Source: Ianthella basta
Lineage: Eukaryota > Porifera > Demospongiae > Verongiida > Ianthellidae
DNA: 64,000 nt
NCBI GenBank assembly: GCA_964019415.1
Contig: OZ025872.1
Span: forward strand, 1,849,199-1,913,198
Reading direction: 5' to 3'
Of the stretch, positions 1 to 52,460 are shown piece by piece (position 1 is the stretch's first letter; every line of letters starts with the position of its first letter). The notes beneath the pieces are model-generated. The model worked only from the letters and a program-made list of their open reading frames with translations. It did no database searches and was not told the origin of the DNA. The translations under genes and the position numbers were made by a program.

Positions 1-442
1 TATCTCTGGAATCACGTTCATTACTGGTCCCAATGGCTACCAGAATCCTCCAAGTGGCTTTCCACACACGCTGAAGACCAGCACAAACCAGAACGCTACT
101 TTAGGTGGACAACGCATCTTCCTCTGTTTCCAAAGAACTGATGATCCCAAAAAAGCCCTTACTGGCATCACTGTAGTTGCCCACTTAGATCGCCCCATCC
201 CTATACCACCAGGGTACAACCAGATCAACCAGGACCTCAACCAGGGGGCTAAAGGGAAGTGGATCTACGTGTGCACCACCACTGATGACACCCTGCCACC
301 ACTGACTGATGTCGCAATCGTGGCCGGAGACTCCCGACACACATATCCTGAAGACGACACCTGGGTCCGAATTGACCAGGACACCAATGATGGTGCCGGA
401 GGAGATTACATCTACATCTGCTACAAGCGGGAGAGCCGTTAG
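1..442 (+). CDS. MABP-domain protein, 3' part of gene (5' end outside window)
   Basis: Reading frame 2 is open from the left edge to a TAG at 440-442, with no usable start, so this is the C-terminal part (about 146 residues) of a gene entering from the left. It repeats the pattern ICYKR/YVCTTT, 'LPPLTDV', 'W(V/I)' and 'DD(T)W' typical of the three-bladed MABP beta-prism fold (MVB12-associated domain), which in known proteins binds acidic membranes. The end, IYICYKRESR-stop, matches the end of the MABP domain in the opposite-strand gene at 1069-3192 (VCICYKRAP), which then continues into a repeat tail; this one stops. The two genes are therefore convergent paralogues. Function beyond membrane association is unknown. 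Family call is moderately sure; gene extent is not. Confidence 0.65.
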   Translation, partial: ISGITFITGPNGYQNPPSGFPHTLKTSTNQNATLGGQRIFLCFQRTDDPKKALTGITVVAHLDRPIPIPPGYNQINQDLNQGAKGKWIYVCTTTDDTLPPLTDVAIVAGDSRHTYPEDDTWVRIDQDTNDGAGGDYIYICYKRESR

Positions 443-1068
443 GCACTGCAAACTGAATACAACAGCTCTCACATGCAAAGTACATAGAATGCATAATTAT
501 ATAATAGTGTCATCCTACAGTGAAGTACTGAGTCATTAGTATTAATACAGTGTGCTAGTGTAGTAACTGATATCAATATAATTAAATCAATCAAACTGAA
601 TCTTGTGCAATATTGGCAAGAGGCGTACTGCTGCCGATGCATTACAGAATGTACTGTTACACACATTACACGTACACTTGAATATATTATATGATGTAAT
701 AAAGGTACTCAGGCATATATGCATGAATTGAAGAACTAATCTCAATGCACAGTGGAGTAGGAGTGTGGTTGTACACAAACTGAAGTTTGCAACCAGCAAT
801 CATTCTTTCCATGCTTCTTCATTGTTGAAACAGCAGAATTAGGTTGATAAAGCAAGTGGCAGTAAGCCGAAGCATATACACACAACTGTATGACTCGGGA
901 TGGAGGTGGTCAATCATTAAACACTAACTTTGATCAGTACACTGCAAAATAGGATTATTAGAACTACAAATGAAGACAGAATTTTAGGCACAATATGAAA
1001 TGCTACAGAAGGGAAACTGACCGTGGACAAATTGTCAACAAGCTCTGTACATACAGATACTACTTATA
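443..1068. other. Intergenic region between convergent MABP genes
   Basis: AT-rich sequence with no coding signal. It holds the 3' UTR of the + gene with a possible AATAAA at 698-703. I saw no clear polyadenylation signal for the opposite gene. Confidence 0.5.
698..703 (+). terminator. Possible poly(A) signal AATAAA of the + MABP gene
   Basis: Canonical AATAAA about 256 bases after the TAG at 440-442, in AT-rich sequence. No transcript evidence. Confidence 0.4.
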
Positions 1069-3192
1069 TTAAATGTCACTGTCCTTGGTTGGTGACTCTG
1101 ACGGTGTCACTGTGTCATCAGTGGGTGGTGTGTCTGAAGACACTATGGGGGCTTCCCCACTGATGGGGAGGGGAGGTGGCATTGTCACTGCGCTGCGAAA
1201 CAGGGGTGATATTGTCATTTTAGCATCAATTGGCGATGATGGCGTCACTGTGTCATCATCAGGTGGTGTGGCTGAAAACATCATTGGGGTATATTCAGTG
1301 TGGAGCAGCGGTGACATTGTCATTCCGGTATCAATTGGCAGTGGTGACAGTGTCACTGTGTCATCATCACCAGATGGTGTGCCTGAAAATAACACTGAAG
1401 CATCTTCACTGTGAGGCAGAGGTGACGTTCCCATTATAGTACTAGTGTAGCTTGGCTCAGGTGATGGTGTCATTACTGTGACGTCAGTGGGTGGTGTATC
1501 GGAAAATGTCACTGGGGAACCAATACCACGGGGCAGGGGTGACAATAGCATTCCAGTGTCACTTGGCTCTGGTGACGGTTTCACTACCGTGACATCTGTT
1601 GGTGGTGCATCAGAAAACGTGGCTGGGAGACTGATTCCACGGTGCAGGGGTGACGTCATTGCAATGTCACTTGGCTCTGGTGACGGTATCACTACTGTGA
1701 CATCAGTGAGTGGTGCATCTGAAAACGTGGCTGGGAGACTGATTCCACGGGGCAAGGGTGACATCATCACAGTGTCACTTGGCATGGGTGACAGTGTCAC
1801 TGTGTCATCATCACCAGATGGTGTGCTTGAAAATAACACTGAAGCATCTTCACTGTGGGGCAGAGGTGACGTTCCCATTATAGTACTAGTGTCGCTTGGC
1901 TCAGGTGATGGTGTCATTACTGTGATGTCAGTGGGTGGTGTATCTGAAAATGTCACTGGGGAACCAATACCACGGGGCAGGGGTGACAATAGCATTCCAG
2001 TGTCACTTGGCTCTGGTGACGGTTTCACTACCGTGACATCTGTTGGTGGTGCATCAGAAAATGTGGCTGGGAGACTGATTCCACGGTGCAGGGTTGACGT
2101 CATTGCAATGTCACTTGGCTCTGGTGACGGAATCACTACTGTGATATCAGTGAGTGGTGCATCTGAAAACGTGACTGGGAGGCTGATTCCATGGGGCAAG
2201 GGTGACATCATTGCAGTGTCACTTGGCACGGGTGACAGTGTCACTGTGGCATCACCATCAATAACTGGCTGTAGTGACAGCGTGATCTGAATGTCATTGG
2301 TAGGTAATGGTACTGATGACACTGTGACATCAGTTGGTGGTGTGGGTGGTATCACTTCAATGTCAATGGACGGTATTGATGCTGAGACTTCAAAATCAGC
2401 AGAAGGCAATGGGGAGGACATGACAATTTCAGACGTGGGCAACGATGACACTGTCACTACAATGTACATGTTGCCCGTCAGCATTGGTGGCAGAGACAGT
2501 GAGGCGTCACTGATTTGTAGTGGCAACAAGAACCCCAATTCGACATTGATGGTGTCATGGGGAGGAGGAAGCGAGTCATAAGTGCACTCTGATGCGTCAT
2601 CACTTCCTGCACCAGATTCACACACCTCAGAAGCTCCTTCTGCTGATTCCTGAGAAGTAGTGTCTTCTTCCTCATCGCATGAAGTCACATCGGATGTTAG
2701 ATCTGAGTCTGAGGTATCTTCAACAGCTGGTCTTGGATGGTATGGAGCTCTTTTGTAGCATATGCACACTTGCTCTCTTGCACACGTACCCTCGTTGCAG
2801 TCTTGCCCGACCCATACCCAGGTAGCGTTTGGAGGATACAGACCACCATCTCTTCCCACTAACACCATCAGGTCCGTGACTGGAGGGAGGGACCGGTCTC
2901 TAGTGTAGCACAAATAGACGTAACTCCCTCCTGCAAGCGAATTTAGATCTCGGACAATCTTGTAGTAGCCGGGTTGAACTGGAAATTGTGGTGTTTTGCC
3001 AGCAAAAACGTTCAGTCCGGTTATGGCCTGCTGGGGATCATCTGTTGTCTTGTAGCACAAGTGCACAAAGTAGCCACAGGCTCCGCAGTTCAGGTCAGTG
3101 TCAATTAGCAGATAACCAAACGGTGGAAACGGCCTTGGTGTAAAGCTAGTGATGACCCCAATGTCCGAAATGTACTTCAGCTGTTGTGCCAT
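1069..3192 (-). CDS. MABP-domain protein with long Ser/Thr/Pro/Asp repeat tail
   Basis: A single uninterrupted exon of 707 residues. I chose the ATG at 3192 (MAQQLKYISDIG) because the family-like sequence starts there; an in-frame ATG at 3234 would add 14 residues. Residues about 1-155 form an MABP domain (ICYKR-type strand ends, 'GLNVFAG', 'LPPVTDLMVLVG'). An acidic linker (SDSD, CDEEED) follows, then roughly 500 residues of low-complexity repeats built on '(P/S)xTDVTV..PSPEPSDT...SPLPRGI' with about 37-residue periodicity, rich in Ser, Thr, Pro and Asp and almost free of Lys and Cys. There is no signal peptide or membrane segment. The tail looks like a long flexible, possibly heavily phosphorylated or glycosylated spacer. 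The MABP part suggests docking to acidic membranes. Convergent with the MABP gene at 1-442. Confidence 0.75.
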   Translation of the reverse strand: MAQQLKYISDIGVITSFTPRPFPPFGYLLIDTDLNCGACGYFVHLCYKTTDDPQQAITGLNVFAGKTPQFPVQPGYYKIVRDLNSLAGGSYVYLCYTRDRSLPPVTDLMVLVGRDGGLYPPNATWVWVGQDCNEGTCAREQVCICYKRAPYHPRPAVEDTSDSDLTSDVTSCDEEEDTTSQESAEGASEVCESGAGSDDASECTYDSLPPPHDTINVELGFLLPLQISDASLSLPPMLTGNMYIVVTVSSLPTSEIVMSSPLPSADFEVSASIPSIDIEVIPPTPPTDVTVSSVPLPTNDIQITLSLQPVIDGDATVTLSPVPSDTAMMSPLPHGISLPVTFSDAPLTDITVVIPSPEPSDIAMTSTLHRGISLPATFSDAPPTDVTVVKPSPEPSDTGMLLSPLPRGIGSPVTFSDTPPTDITVMTPSPEPSDTSTIMGTSPLPHSEDASVLFSSTPSGDDDTVTLSPMPSDTVMMSPLPRGISLPATFSDAPLTDVTVVIPSPEPSDIAMTSPLHRGISLPATFSDAPPTDVTVVKPSPEPSDTGMLLSPLPRGIGSPVTFSDTPPTDVTVMTPSPEPSYTSTIMGTSPLPHSEDASVLFSGTPSGDDDTVTLSPLPIDTGMTMSPLLHTEYTPMMFSATPPDDDTVTPSSPIDAKMTISPLFRSAVTMPPPLPISGEAPIVSSDTPPTDDTVTPSESPTKDSDI
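1380..2267. repeat. 444-bp higher-order tandem repeat inside the MABP gene
   Basis: Two copies at 1380-1823 and 1824-2267, offset exactly 444 bases (for example ggtgacgttccc at 1421 and 1865). Each holds four subrepeats of about 111 bases (37 codons). Copies differ by scattered point changes only, so the frame is kept. Confidence 0.85.
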
Positions 3193-4808
3193 GTAAACCA
3201 CCACGATTGAGGTGAAGTTGTGAAGGAGGTGCACGAGCTCTAGCTGACCTCAGAACATCAGCAAATACAAGGCTACATGTGGTTTGCTCTCCCTTTTCAA
3301 GTTCCGCGCCTTGGTCACACCTGCTATTGTGTGCAGGCACAGAGTAAGTGTGCACAGCGCCTACCATACATAATGAGCAATAGGAACTTACAGTACGTAC
3401 TGCTCAAAATGCACACACTACACACAAGTCAGCTGCTTGTTGCTGATTAGCCTCAACTGTAATGGTCACTAGGCAAGTGCTTTGTACGTACATTCCTAAA
3501 TCAAACAGCCTCCCTAGCCCCAAATACATACGGAACTAAACCTTGCAGTCGACCTTATGTAGCCGCATCTTTAAATCAGCTAGTCTCCCTAGCTGGTCCA
3601 AATAGTGCTGGATAGCACCAAAGCATTGCAGTATACACATGAATACAGCCATGCACTATAATCTTAACTGGCCCATAGAGAACTGTTTCAGACAGGGTTG
3701 CATGATAAGTAGTGGCAGAAGCATCTTGCAGTCAGGAGCAAGACTTCCTATTGCAGACTAACAGACACTGGCTATTGCACACTGCCACGCCATTCATCAC
3801 CGACTGACATTCTACACATTGCATTCAAAAGTATGATTGCCATAGTGATTTGCACCATTAAGGCATTCATACATTGCCACGGCAACAGTTAGCCACACAC
3901 TCCGACAAGCTAGCATAATGTTCGTAGCTACGTAAACAATGCATTTCCTGGAGGAAATGTCGACTCACGACTCACACCAATGCAGTGTCACCAAGGTGGG
4001 CACAAATAAGCACAGATGCCGTATATTATGCAATAGAGTAGTCTGAATGGTGAATACAGTGAAACCCTGTAATCCGTCCCCTCCCATAATCCACCAACCT
4101 CACTAACCTGCCACAAATTCGAAACTCCCAATTGTGGCAGTTTACAGGGCTTCACTGTACTCGCATCTGACACCGATGCATGGCAGGGTATGATTAGCAG
4201 AGATCCTCTGCAAATCTATGACCACTACATGAAAGTTGTATGCACAGTGGTTAGTCCAATTGTTCATTTCATGTGCCATTAAACACTCCACACATACATA
4301 CTTTGATACACCAAGCACACATGCAGTAATGTACGTATCTTTAACACAATGCAATTATGTGTTTATAACGTGTTAGTTATGAAAACTGCAAATTCAGCCT
4401 AAGGGGTACAGGCCATATGCACCATTTAAACTGTTAGCAGTTCCCCACCCCCACCCCAAAAAATGGTCCCCTGAATCATTTTCAGCAACGTTTCTTGCCA
4501 TTTTCTATCCCCCGGGGTCTGTTTCTAGTGGGGAAGGGGGGGGGGGGGATCATTTACTTCCTGACATGTCCGGCATTCGTAGTGTGATAGCACATTGACA
4601 GTATCTATTCACCACGTGGCAGTGAGTTTGAGTAGAAAATTACAGACAACACAAAGTGTAAGAACCAGGTCTACGAGTACTCAAAGTGTACATAGCTAGC
4701 TCCTACAGTGAATGGGTACACGTGTCACTGCTATGCATGCATGGCTAACGTAGTAAACAAAACTACGTACTTCTAAGAAAAGAAACTACACTTCAAGTGA
4801 AGGAGACA
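3193..4808. other. Intergenic region between MABP gene and nurim 3' end
   Basis: Upstream flank of the - strand MABP gene, then AT-rich sequence without credible coding potential. It contains a short inverted-repeat element (4057-4157) and a run of about 14 G near 4535-4549. Confidence 0.5.
4057..4157. mobile_element. Short inverted-repeat element (MITE), pogo/Tigger-like ends
   Basis: Begins CAGTGAAACCCTGTAA and ends with the reverse complement TTACAGGGCTTCACTG, flanked by TA on both sides (4055-4056, 4158-4159). Only 101 bp and non-coding. CAGT ends plus TA duplication are typical of Tc1/mariner-pogo elements. Confidence 0.6.
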
Positions 4809-6422
4809 CTATTCTTCTTTCTCTCGGCTACCAGGGCAAAAGTTGGATTTCAACTTGCTGCAGAATTCCTGTCTGGCGTAATCGCTGTCCTCCTTGTCCA
4901 AAGTGCTGCCCCAGATCATGTACAGCGGGAGGAAGATGGCAAGCACAAGTCTGTCGAAGCTCATTGTTGGCACAGCCCAGAGGAGGATGCAAGGAAGGAC
5001 CAGTGCAGGATGGCGGAGACCAAGGTATAGCTTTTGCAAGTGAACTGACTTGTGTATGAGAGGGTTGGAGCCCAATAGGACCTGGGAGGTAGGGAGGTGA
5101 GCTGTCATGGAAATCCCCCTGTTGATATTGCACATGCTTGGGGCATTCGTGTGCATGTATGTGATACACACGCTGGTGTGTCTGTATACAGAATATATTG
5201 TATGTATGTGATGTTACTGTTTAGCACTTAGTAACAATCGTTCAATGGAACGACCAGTTCTATTGTGACCCAATATGAACGTACAGTGTGTCAATCTCAA
5301 GTGTGTTCTAAGACAGTCAAAGGAGACTTCCGTACAATTAGTGATTTCATGTCCGAGCCCGATTACAAAGGCCATGAAATGAATTGCATAATTTACACAG
5401 AACACTCGTTCTGTATCCTCACTCACCTGTGGTAGACCTAGAAACTCCAGATGGTCGAAGGAGAGGAGGGAAAGCGCAAGGCAGCTCCAAGTGTGAACGT
5501 GGAGGAGAATGAAGAGCATCTGCAGCCAGAACAGAGTGGAAGCATCCCACAGCAGAAGGCTTGGAGTGGGAGTCCAATAGAGGTAAGACACCTGGGCAGG
5601 AAGCAGGGAGGAAAGGGGGAGGGAGGGAGAAGGTGAGAGAGAGAGGGAAGATGAGGGAGAGGCAAAAAGATGAGGTAACATGCAGTACAACCACGCCCAC
5701 CCACCCACACAAACACACAACATACACATGTACACACATACGTACAGTACACACCCACCAACACACAAACACACACATGCAAGCACTCCGACACATATAC
5801 ACAAGTACACACAAACATACGTACATACACACACTCCCACACAAACACACAACATACACATGTACACACATACGTACAATACACACCTGCCAACACACAA
5901 AACACACACACACATGCAAACACCCCAACACATATGCACACATACACATACATACATACCCTGTTCATGCATACACACACTCCCACTGCTACTCACCAAG
6001 ATGTACGCACACGTAGTAATGTTGTAGAGACAGCGATGAAGAGGGCCTGCAAAGGACTTGAAGAACCCACAGGCAGCAAGGCCAGAGTGGAGTAGGGCAA
6101 ATCCAATGAGGAGAAAGGCATTCGTCCATAGGCCACACACAGTGTGGGAGGAACCCTTCATCGCTGGAGGAAGAGAATAAAACAGGTCACTGTGTAGCTA
6201 TGTGACCAATGGCACTGAGGACCTACGTACATATCCCAGTGGTGTACTGTTGTGTATGGGGGAATGGCGTATGTATGTGTGTGTGTGTGTGTGTGTATGT
6301 TGTGTGACAGTATGTGCAAAAGTTAGCTTGGACCAATGTGAATAACTATTAAATGTATACGTAAACAACCAAAAGAGAGAAGCATCATGACAGTTCGCAC
6401 AGGTGATGTAATCTTAAGTAGT

Positions 6423-6460
<38 letters not shown>

Positions 6461-6747
6461 ACGCACGCACACGCACACACACACACACGGCAGTTGTCCC
6501 GCACCCTCCACTCACGCAGTGATGAGGTCGCATTCATGAACTTCATGAGAGGTTGCACAGAGGTGGCATACACCAACAGAAGACTGGTTATCATTACAAC
6601 GACATGGGAGAGCACGGCAAGAAACACCGCCGGGATTCGAGCGAACACTGGCATAAAGTGTCTCTCTGCCACAGGAACGTCGGCCTGGGTCTCTTGTCTG
6701 CCCTCCACGGTGAGCGGATGGGATTGGGAGCTATGAGGGACCGCCAT
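4809..6747 (-). CDS. NRM: Nurim (inner nuclear membrane protein), 4 exons
   Basis: Exons on the - strand: 6516-6747, 5997-6163, 5427-5591, 4809-5081. Junction phases 1, 0, 0 agree and give 278 residues (human about 262). Nurim is a multi-pass inner-nuclear-envelope protein related to isoprenylcysteine carboxymethyltransferases; its activity is unknown. Visible family features: hydrophobic N-terminal segment (IPAVFLAVLSHVVVMITSLL), 'LLHSGL' where vertebrate nurim has QHSL, 'RCLYNITTCA', 'YWTPTPSLLLWD', 'FDHLEFLGLPQ', and the C-terminal 'LRHPALVLPCILLWAVPT...DRLVLAIFLPLYM'. About five or six membrane spans and a charged tail (REKEE). The start is the ATG at 6747; an ATG further in (MPVFARIP) is an alternative. 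Splice donors are all GTGAGT. Transcribed away from CKAP5. Confidence 0.9.
5690..5990. repeat. CA-rich repeat in nurim intron 2
   Basis: Cryptic AC/ACAT/ACGT repeat. One block (cacaacatacacatgtac...) appears twice, near 5717 and 5843, about 126 bases apart. It yields long His/Thr or Cys/Val frames that are not genes. Confidence 0.8.
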
Positions 6748-7211
6748 TTTTCCCTCCAAAAATCATTCGCGGTTATTTTAGCGCGGTTTTAAGCGTTAGC
6801 AGCATTTCAAACAAAGCAGTTGGCGCGAAACAAGAAGAAGACTCAGCATTCTGTCGTTTGAGAAAGAGAGAAGAAATGTGAGGCCTTTATACTGTGACTG
6901 TTGGGATGTTATCAAGATGTTGGTGCTAGCGATAGAGTTAGCTATCGTTCGCTGGCTGTTTGGTGTTTCAGTAGTGGGTTTATTGAGCCTGATTGGGCCC
7001 GCGGTACGGATGTTAAATAGTCTCGCTTGGCTCAGGGTCAGCCACGCGAGACTAGGCGTGTGGCGTGTGTACTATGCCGAGATACAGTTTGAGAGTGGTA
7101 CAGCAGTGCAAACAGGGCGAACATTAACCAACCAGTGCCTTAATCGTGTTCTGTGGCTTTCACTTTGACTTCCGCTTCTTCATTCCCCAGTTCACAGTCT
7201 TGTGACGAAGG
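6748..7211. promoter_or_regulatory. Divergent promoter region between nurim and CKAP5
   Basis: 464 bases separate the nurim ATG (-, 6747) and the CKAP5 ATG (+, 7212). It contains GGCGCGAAA at 6822-6830, the reverse complement of the E2F-type consensus TTTCGCGCC, a TTCAAA (cell-cycle CHR-like) at 6806-6811, and further GCGCGG/CGCGG steps at 6767-6787. It is therefore the likely shared control region. A 96-codon frame at 6878-7168 has no recognisable product and probably lies in 5' UTR. Confidence 0.55.
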
Positions 7212-48933
<41,722 letters not shown>

Positions 48934-49283
48934 ACACCTTCTCTGCCAGCCCTCACCACTTGCAGTGCACCATGTGTGCACACTTTTGATTATGTAGTAA
49001 ATTGAACCATATTGTATTGTGTGTCTCGTGTGTATGGTGAGCCCTTCTAGTTTATGAGCATGTCACAGACACTTTCTTTACCACTGGTCCTCTTGTAGCT
49101 ACATTACTGCATGTCTGTGTGGTCACTCTGTGCATGGTGATGTGTTTGACTGCCGATTTCTCTAGACAGTGATATGTGTAATTATTGTTTGATTGCTAGA
49201 CAGGTTCTAAAAGTAGCTAATTTTACAGGTTCTAAAAGTAAACGTTGTCAAGTAAAGACTTTCAATTCTATAATCATTATTAT

Positions 49284-49289
49284 AATAAA
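49284..49289 (+). terminator. Possible CKAP5 poly(A) signal AATAAA
   Basis: First AATAAA after the stop, about 350 bases downstream. Confidence 0.5.
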
Positions 49290-49983
49290 TGCAGCGCCAT
49301 AATGGTCTTAATTATAAATTATCTTTAATTTCGATCTCTGCGGATAGTCCAGACTACCTCATAATGCATGGAACTGCATGTCGTTTGAGCATTAGCTGAT
49401 ATAATGACATTCATTGTCGGCCATCTTTCTGTCTCTCAAGTATGGGGAACAGTACCTGTACGTCCTTGCACTGACGGGAATACATCGTGTCTCGCTCCAA
49501 CAGATATGGTAAGTAAATGACGTGTACAGAAGGTGTACGCGTTGTGGGTGAGGAGTCGTGCACACACGTTGGTGACAACGTACCGCCTGAGTGATATCGC
49601 TGTAGCTACGTACGCAGTTAAGTTGGGGCATGCATGGGCTTGGAGTTTGTACAGCTCTTCATTGCACGAGCGCACCTGATAACTCTGTTCATTGAGCAGC
49701 CACACCCGAACGTCTTGAGTAGTTTTGCGCGCGCATTATGTATTGTTCGTTCTCTATCCAACAGGGCTGTTAAGCCTATCAAAGGTTTGCTCTGTTCTAC
49801 ATGTCAACTTGTGTGTAGACTGTGTGAGTGTTGCCTTCAACACCAATCCTCCCTATCTGCACCTGTTCCTCCTACCTTCAGCAGTGACTGTGTACCCACA
49901 CACATTTTAGAGCTTTGGTATTAGCATAGTGTGTGAATGTTTTGTGTGCCCAGTCTGTGTATCAGTGCTGCTATCCCTCACAG

Positions 49984-50382
49984 TGCTGTCAGAGTTGTGC
50001 CAGGAGAAGTTGGTGACTCGTAACGAAGTGAAAAGAATGAGAGGAGAAGGAGGCTACATTCACGACAGAGTTGTCAGTGCGCAGTGCACCAAACCTCCTG
50101 AAGTGCTGACCAGAACTGCAGATATTCTGAACAAGTTTAAATACACGGAGATTATAAGGAAGTTAACAGGTTGGTGAGATCTCAACGTTGAACTCAGTAT
50201 AACAACTAAGCTAGCTGCCGTACTGTCATTGATTGAAGTGGTAGTCAACACACTGGTTAAAATGACATCAACAATGCACTCACATCAGGCTGTTTGTACT
50301 ACATGGCATGAAATGTAAATGTGAACATGAGCCAAACATGACACAAATGTTGCCATGGCAGTGGATATGATACATGCACACA

Positions 50383-50428
<46 letters not shown>

Positions 50429-51225
50429 GCTGGTGGATGAAATTTGGTTTGCGTGTGAGTGTGGTCAGTTTATACATTATACTGTGTACTAAAATCCCTT
50501 GCCTGTATACAAGTAACAGCTCTACAGTAGACATGATGGACGTGATGTCCTCACTCAACAGTCACATGCACCAATCAGATTACAATGGTTACACAATCTT
50601 ACGTACCTTCCAAACCTGCTGTTCCTCGTTACCTCAGAGTAGACCAATGGGAGATGTTGCAACTCTTACAAACACCTTCCCGTATCCTAGGTTACAAAAG
50701 TCCCCTGCTTTAAACAGTTGTGACATACATACATTACAGAATGTGCCATGACATGGGTTAAGTTGAAATGCAGTTCTCTGAGAGCACTTTAAAGAAGTTA
50801 CTGACTCGCTGAAAGTGGCTACCTCTCGTGTATGGTCATAGTTTTCACACAGAAGAGCTTCCATCAGAACCTCTTTGAGTGGAGCTAAAGCCTGTCATGA
50901 TCCTTGTCTCTCAGCATGTCCCCTCATCCTTCTTTACTAACCTGCACAAAGACTCTTGTCACAGTGTGCATGGTGGATAGGAGGCAGTGCCTTTGACCTC
51001 AGCTCTGCACAGAGGTGACAAATGTGGTCAAGTGTTTGCTAAACTTTATCTAAGAGTGTACTCTTTGAAGTTTGTTTGTAACCTCTTGAGAATTGAGTGG
51101 TGTCTATCAAGTGTATTCATAGCTTGTTACAGCCATGTTCTGTTTGGGTCAGTTGTCCTGACCCTGTCTGTGCTCTCCCACTCTCCTTACCTTTGATATT
51201 TTGCAACTTTTGTGTGTACTAAGTT

Positions 51226-51311
<86 letters not shown>

Positions 51312-51591
51312 TCTGTCTCATGTGTCTGTAAAGAGTGCTCCCTTGTGTGATATAGCCCAAAGATGTACCCCCACCTGGGGCTAGTGTGTCATCTTTGTCA
51401 CTATGGAGTCTAGCTGTTAGCACTACACACCACACATCTGTACAACCCACCCCACAGCTGTGTGTGAGGTGAACTTGTACAACAGACCAGAAGGCCCTCA
51501 GTCGTGGTTGTCAGTTGTAGAGTCCTACTCTGTCCCAGCACACACAGCACAAAGGACAAGTCAGTGCACTCACTTGTGGCCTGGCCTCTAA
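49984..51591 (+). CDS. Hypothetical gene, two tentative exons (5' end unresolved)
   Basis: Not recognised. Exon 49984-50168, preceded by ctatccctcacag, reads 'LSELCQEKLVTRNEVKRMRGEGGYIHDRV...TADILNKFKYTEIIRKLT': charged, helix-like, with non-random composition. With donor CAG|GTTGGT (phase 1) it joins in frame to 51458-51591, 'VCEVNLYNRPEGPQSWLSVVESYSVPAHTAQRT', ending TAA 51589-51591, with AATAAA at 52039. Upstream, a 20-base candidate exon (49766-49785, AVKPIK) would fit the phase but the start codon is not found. Another possible last exon at 52730-52863 could be joined instead through donor TTG|GTGAGA at 50174. Existence of the gene is likelier than any of these exact structures. Confidence 0.35.
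51230..51309. repeat. (CA)n microsatellite
   Basis: Nearly pure CA with one ATG interruption, upstream of the tentative exon at 51458. Confidence 0.92.
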
Positions 51592-52400
51592 CAAAACAAG
51601 AGGATCATTTTGTTCTACTGTCTCTCAATTATCAACACAAGTTGTTTGTTCTTTCTTATGAGGCCTCAAAATGTGCAAACTCAGTATGTATGTGAGTGTG
51701 TGCTGTAGTCCTGTGTGTGGTGGTGTTGATGGTGATGATGGCAGTGATGATTGTGACACTGACGATTACAATTGATGTTGATCATGACAATGACAACATT
51801 ATTGACGATGGTGATCGTTATGATGACGATGGTGACACTGATGTTGCTGTTACATACTTTGTGTGTGTGAGTGTTTGACGGACGAGTGATACTGACAAAG
51901 AACTAGAGGTATCTTGTACTGCATGTGTGTGAGCGTGTGTGAGTGTGTGTGAGCGTGTTGGGTTGGCATACCAAATATAGCTACCCTTTAATGATACCCT
52001 TCGTGGAGCCAAAACGCAGCCAAACTGGTTCCCCCTCTAATAAATCATGAGTGCCGGTGCTGACTATCTGTTGGGTTCTTTGTGCACTTGTGCGATGACA
52101 TCTTGTTCAAGTTGGGACGTATTCTCAAGTGAGGATAACTAGTTTTGTTGGATTGTGTCAGCACTGCACTGGAGAGGGCCACTAGCCCGAAACAGGTGCT
52201 CCTCCCAAAGGACTGCCCATTTGAAGTGCTATTTGGGTATACCTTTGGTTGGGACACTTGTCTTGAGTTGGACACCCTGTAATGTATGGCTGTGTGCATG
52301 TGTGGGCTTGGATGAGTTTATAAGTGTTTTTGTGTGTAAATGTCTGTACCATTATGGTTGTGTGCTACATATATATGGATATGTGGCCTCTATCTGCATT

Positions 52401-52460
<60 letters not shown>

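Noticed and set aside
1478..2290. 270-codon + strand frame antisense to the MABP repeat gene
   Set aside because: It mirrors the tandem repeat of the - strand gene; stop-free because of the repeat's codon pattern. No domain and no start context.
6878..7168. 96-codon frame between nurim and CKAP5
   Set aside because: Lies in the shared promoter/5' UTR, with no recognisable domain and no splice link to CKAP5 exon 1.
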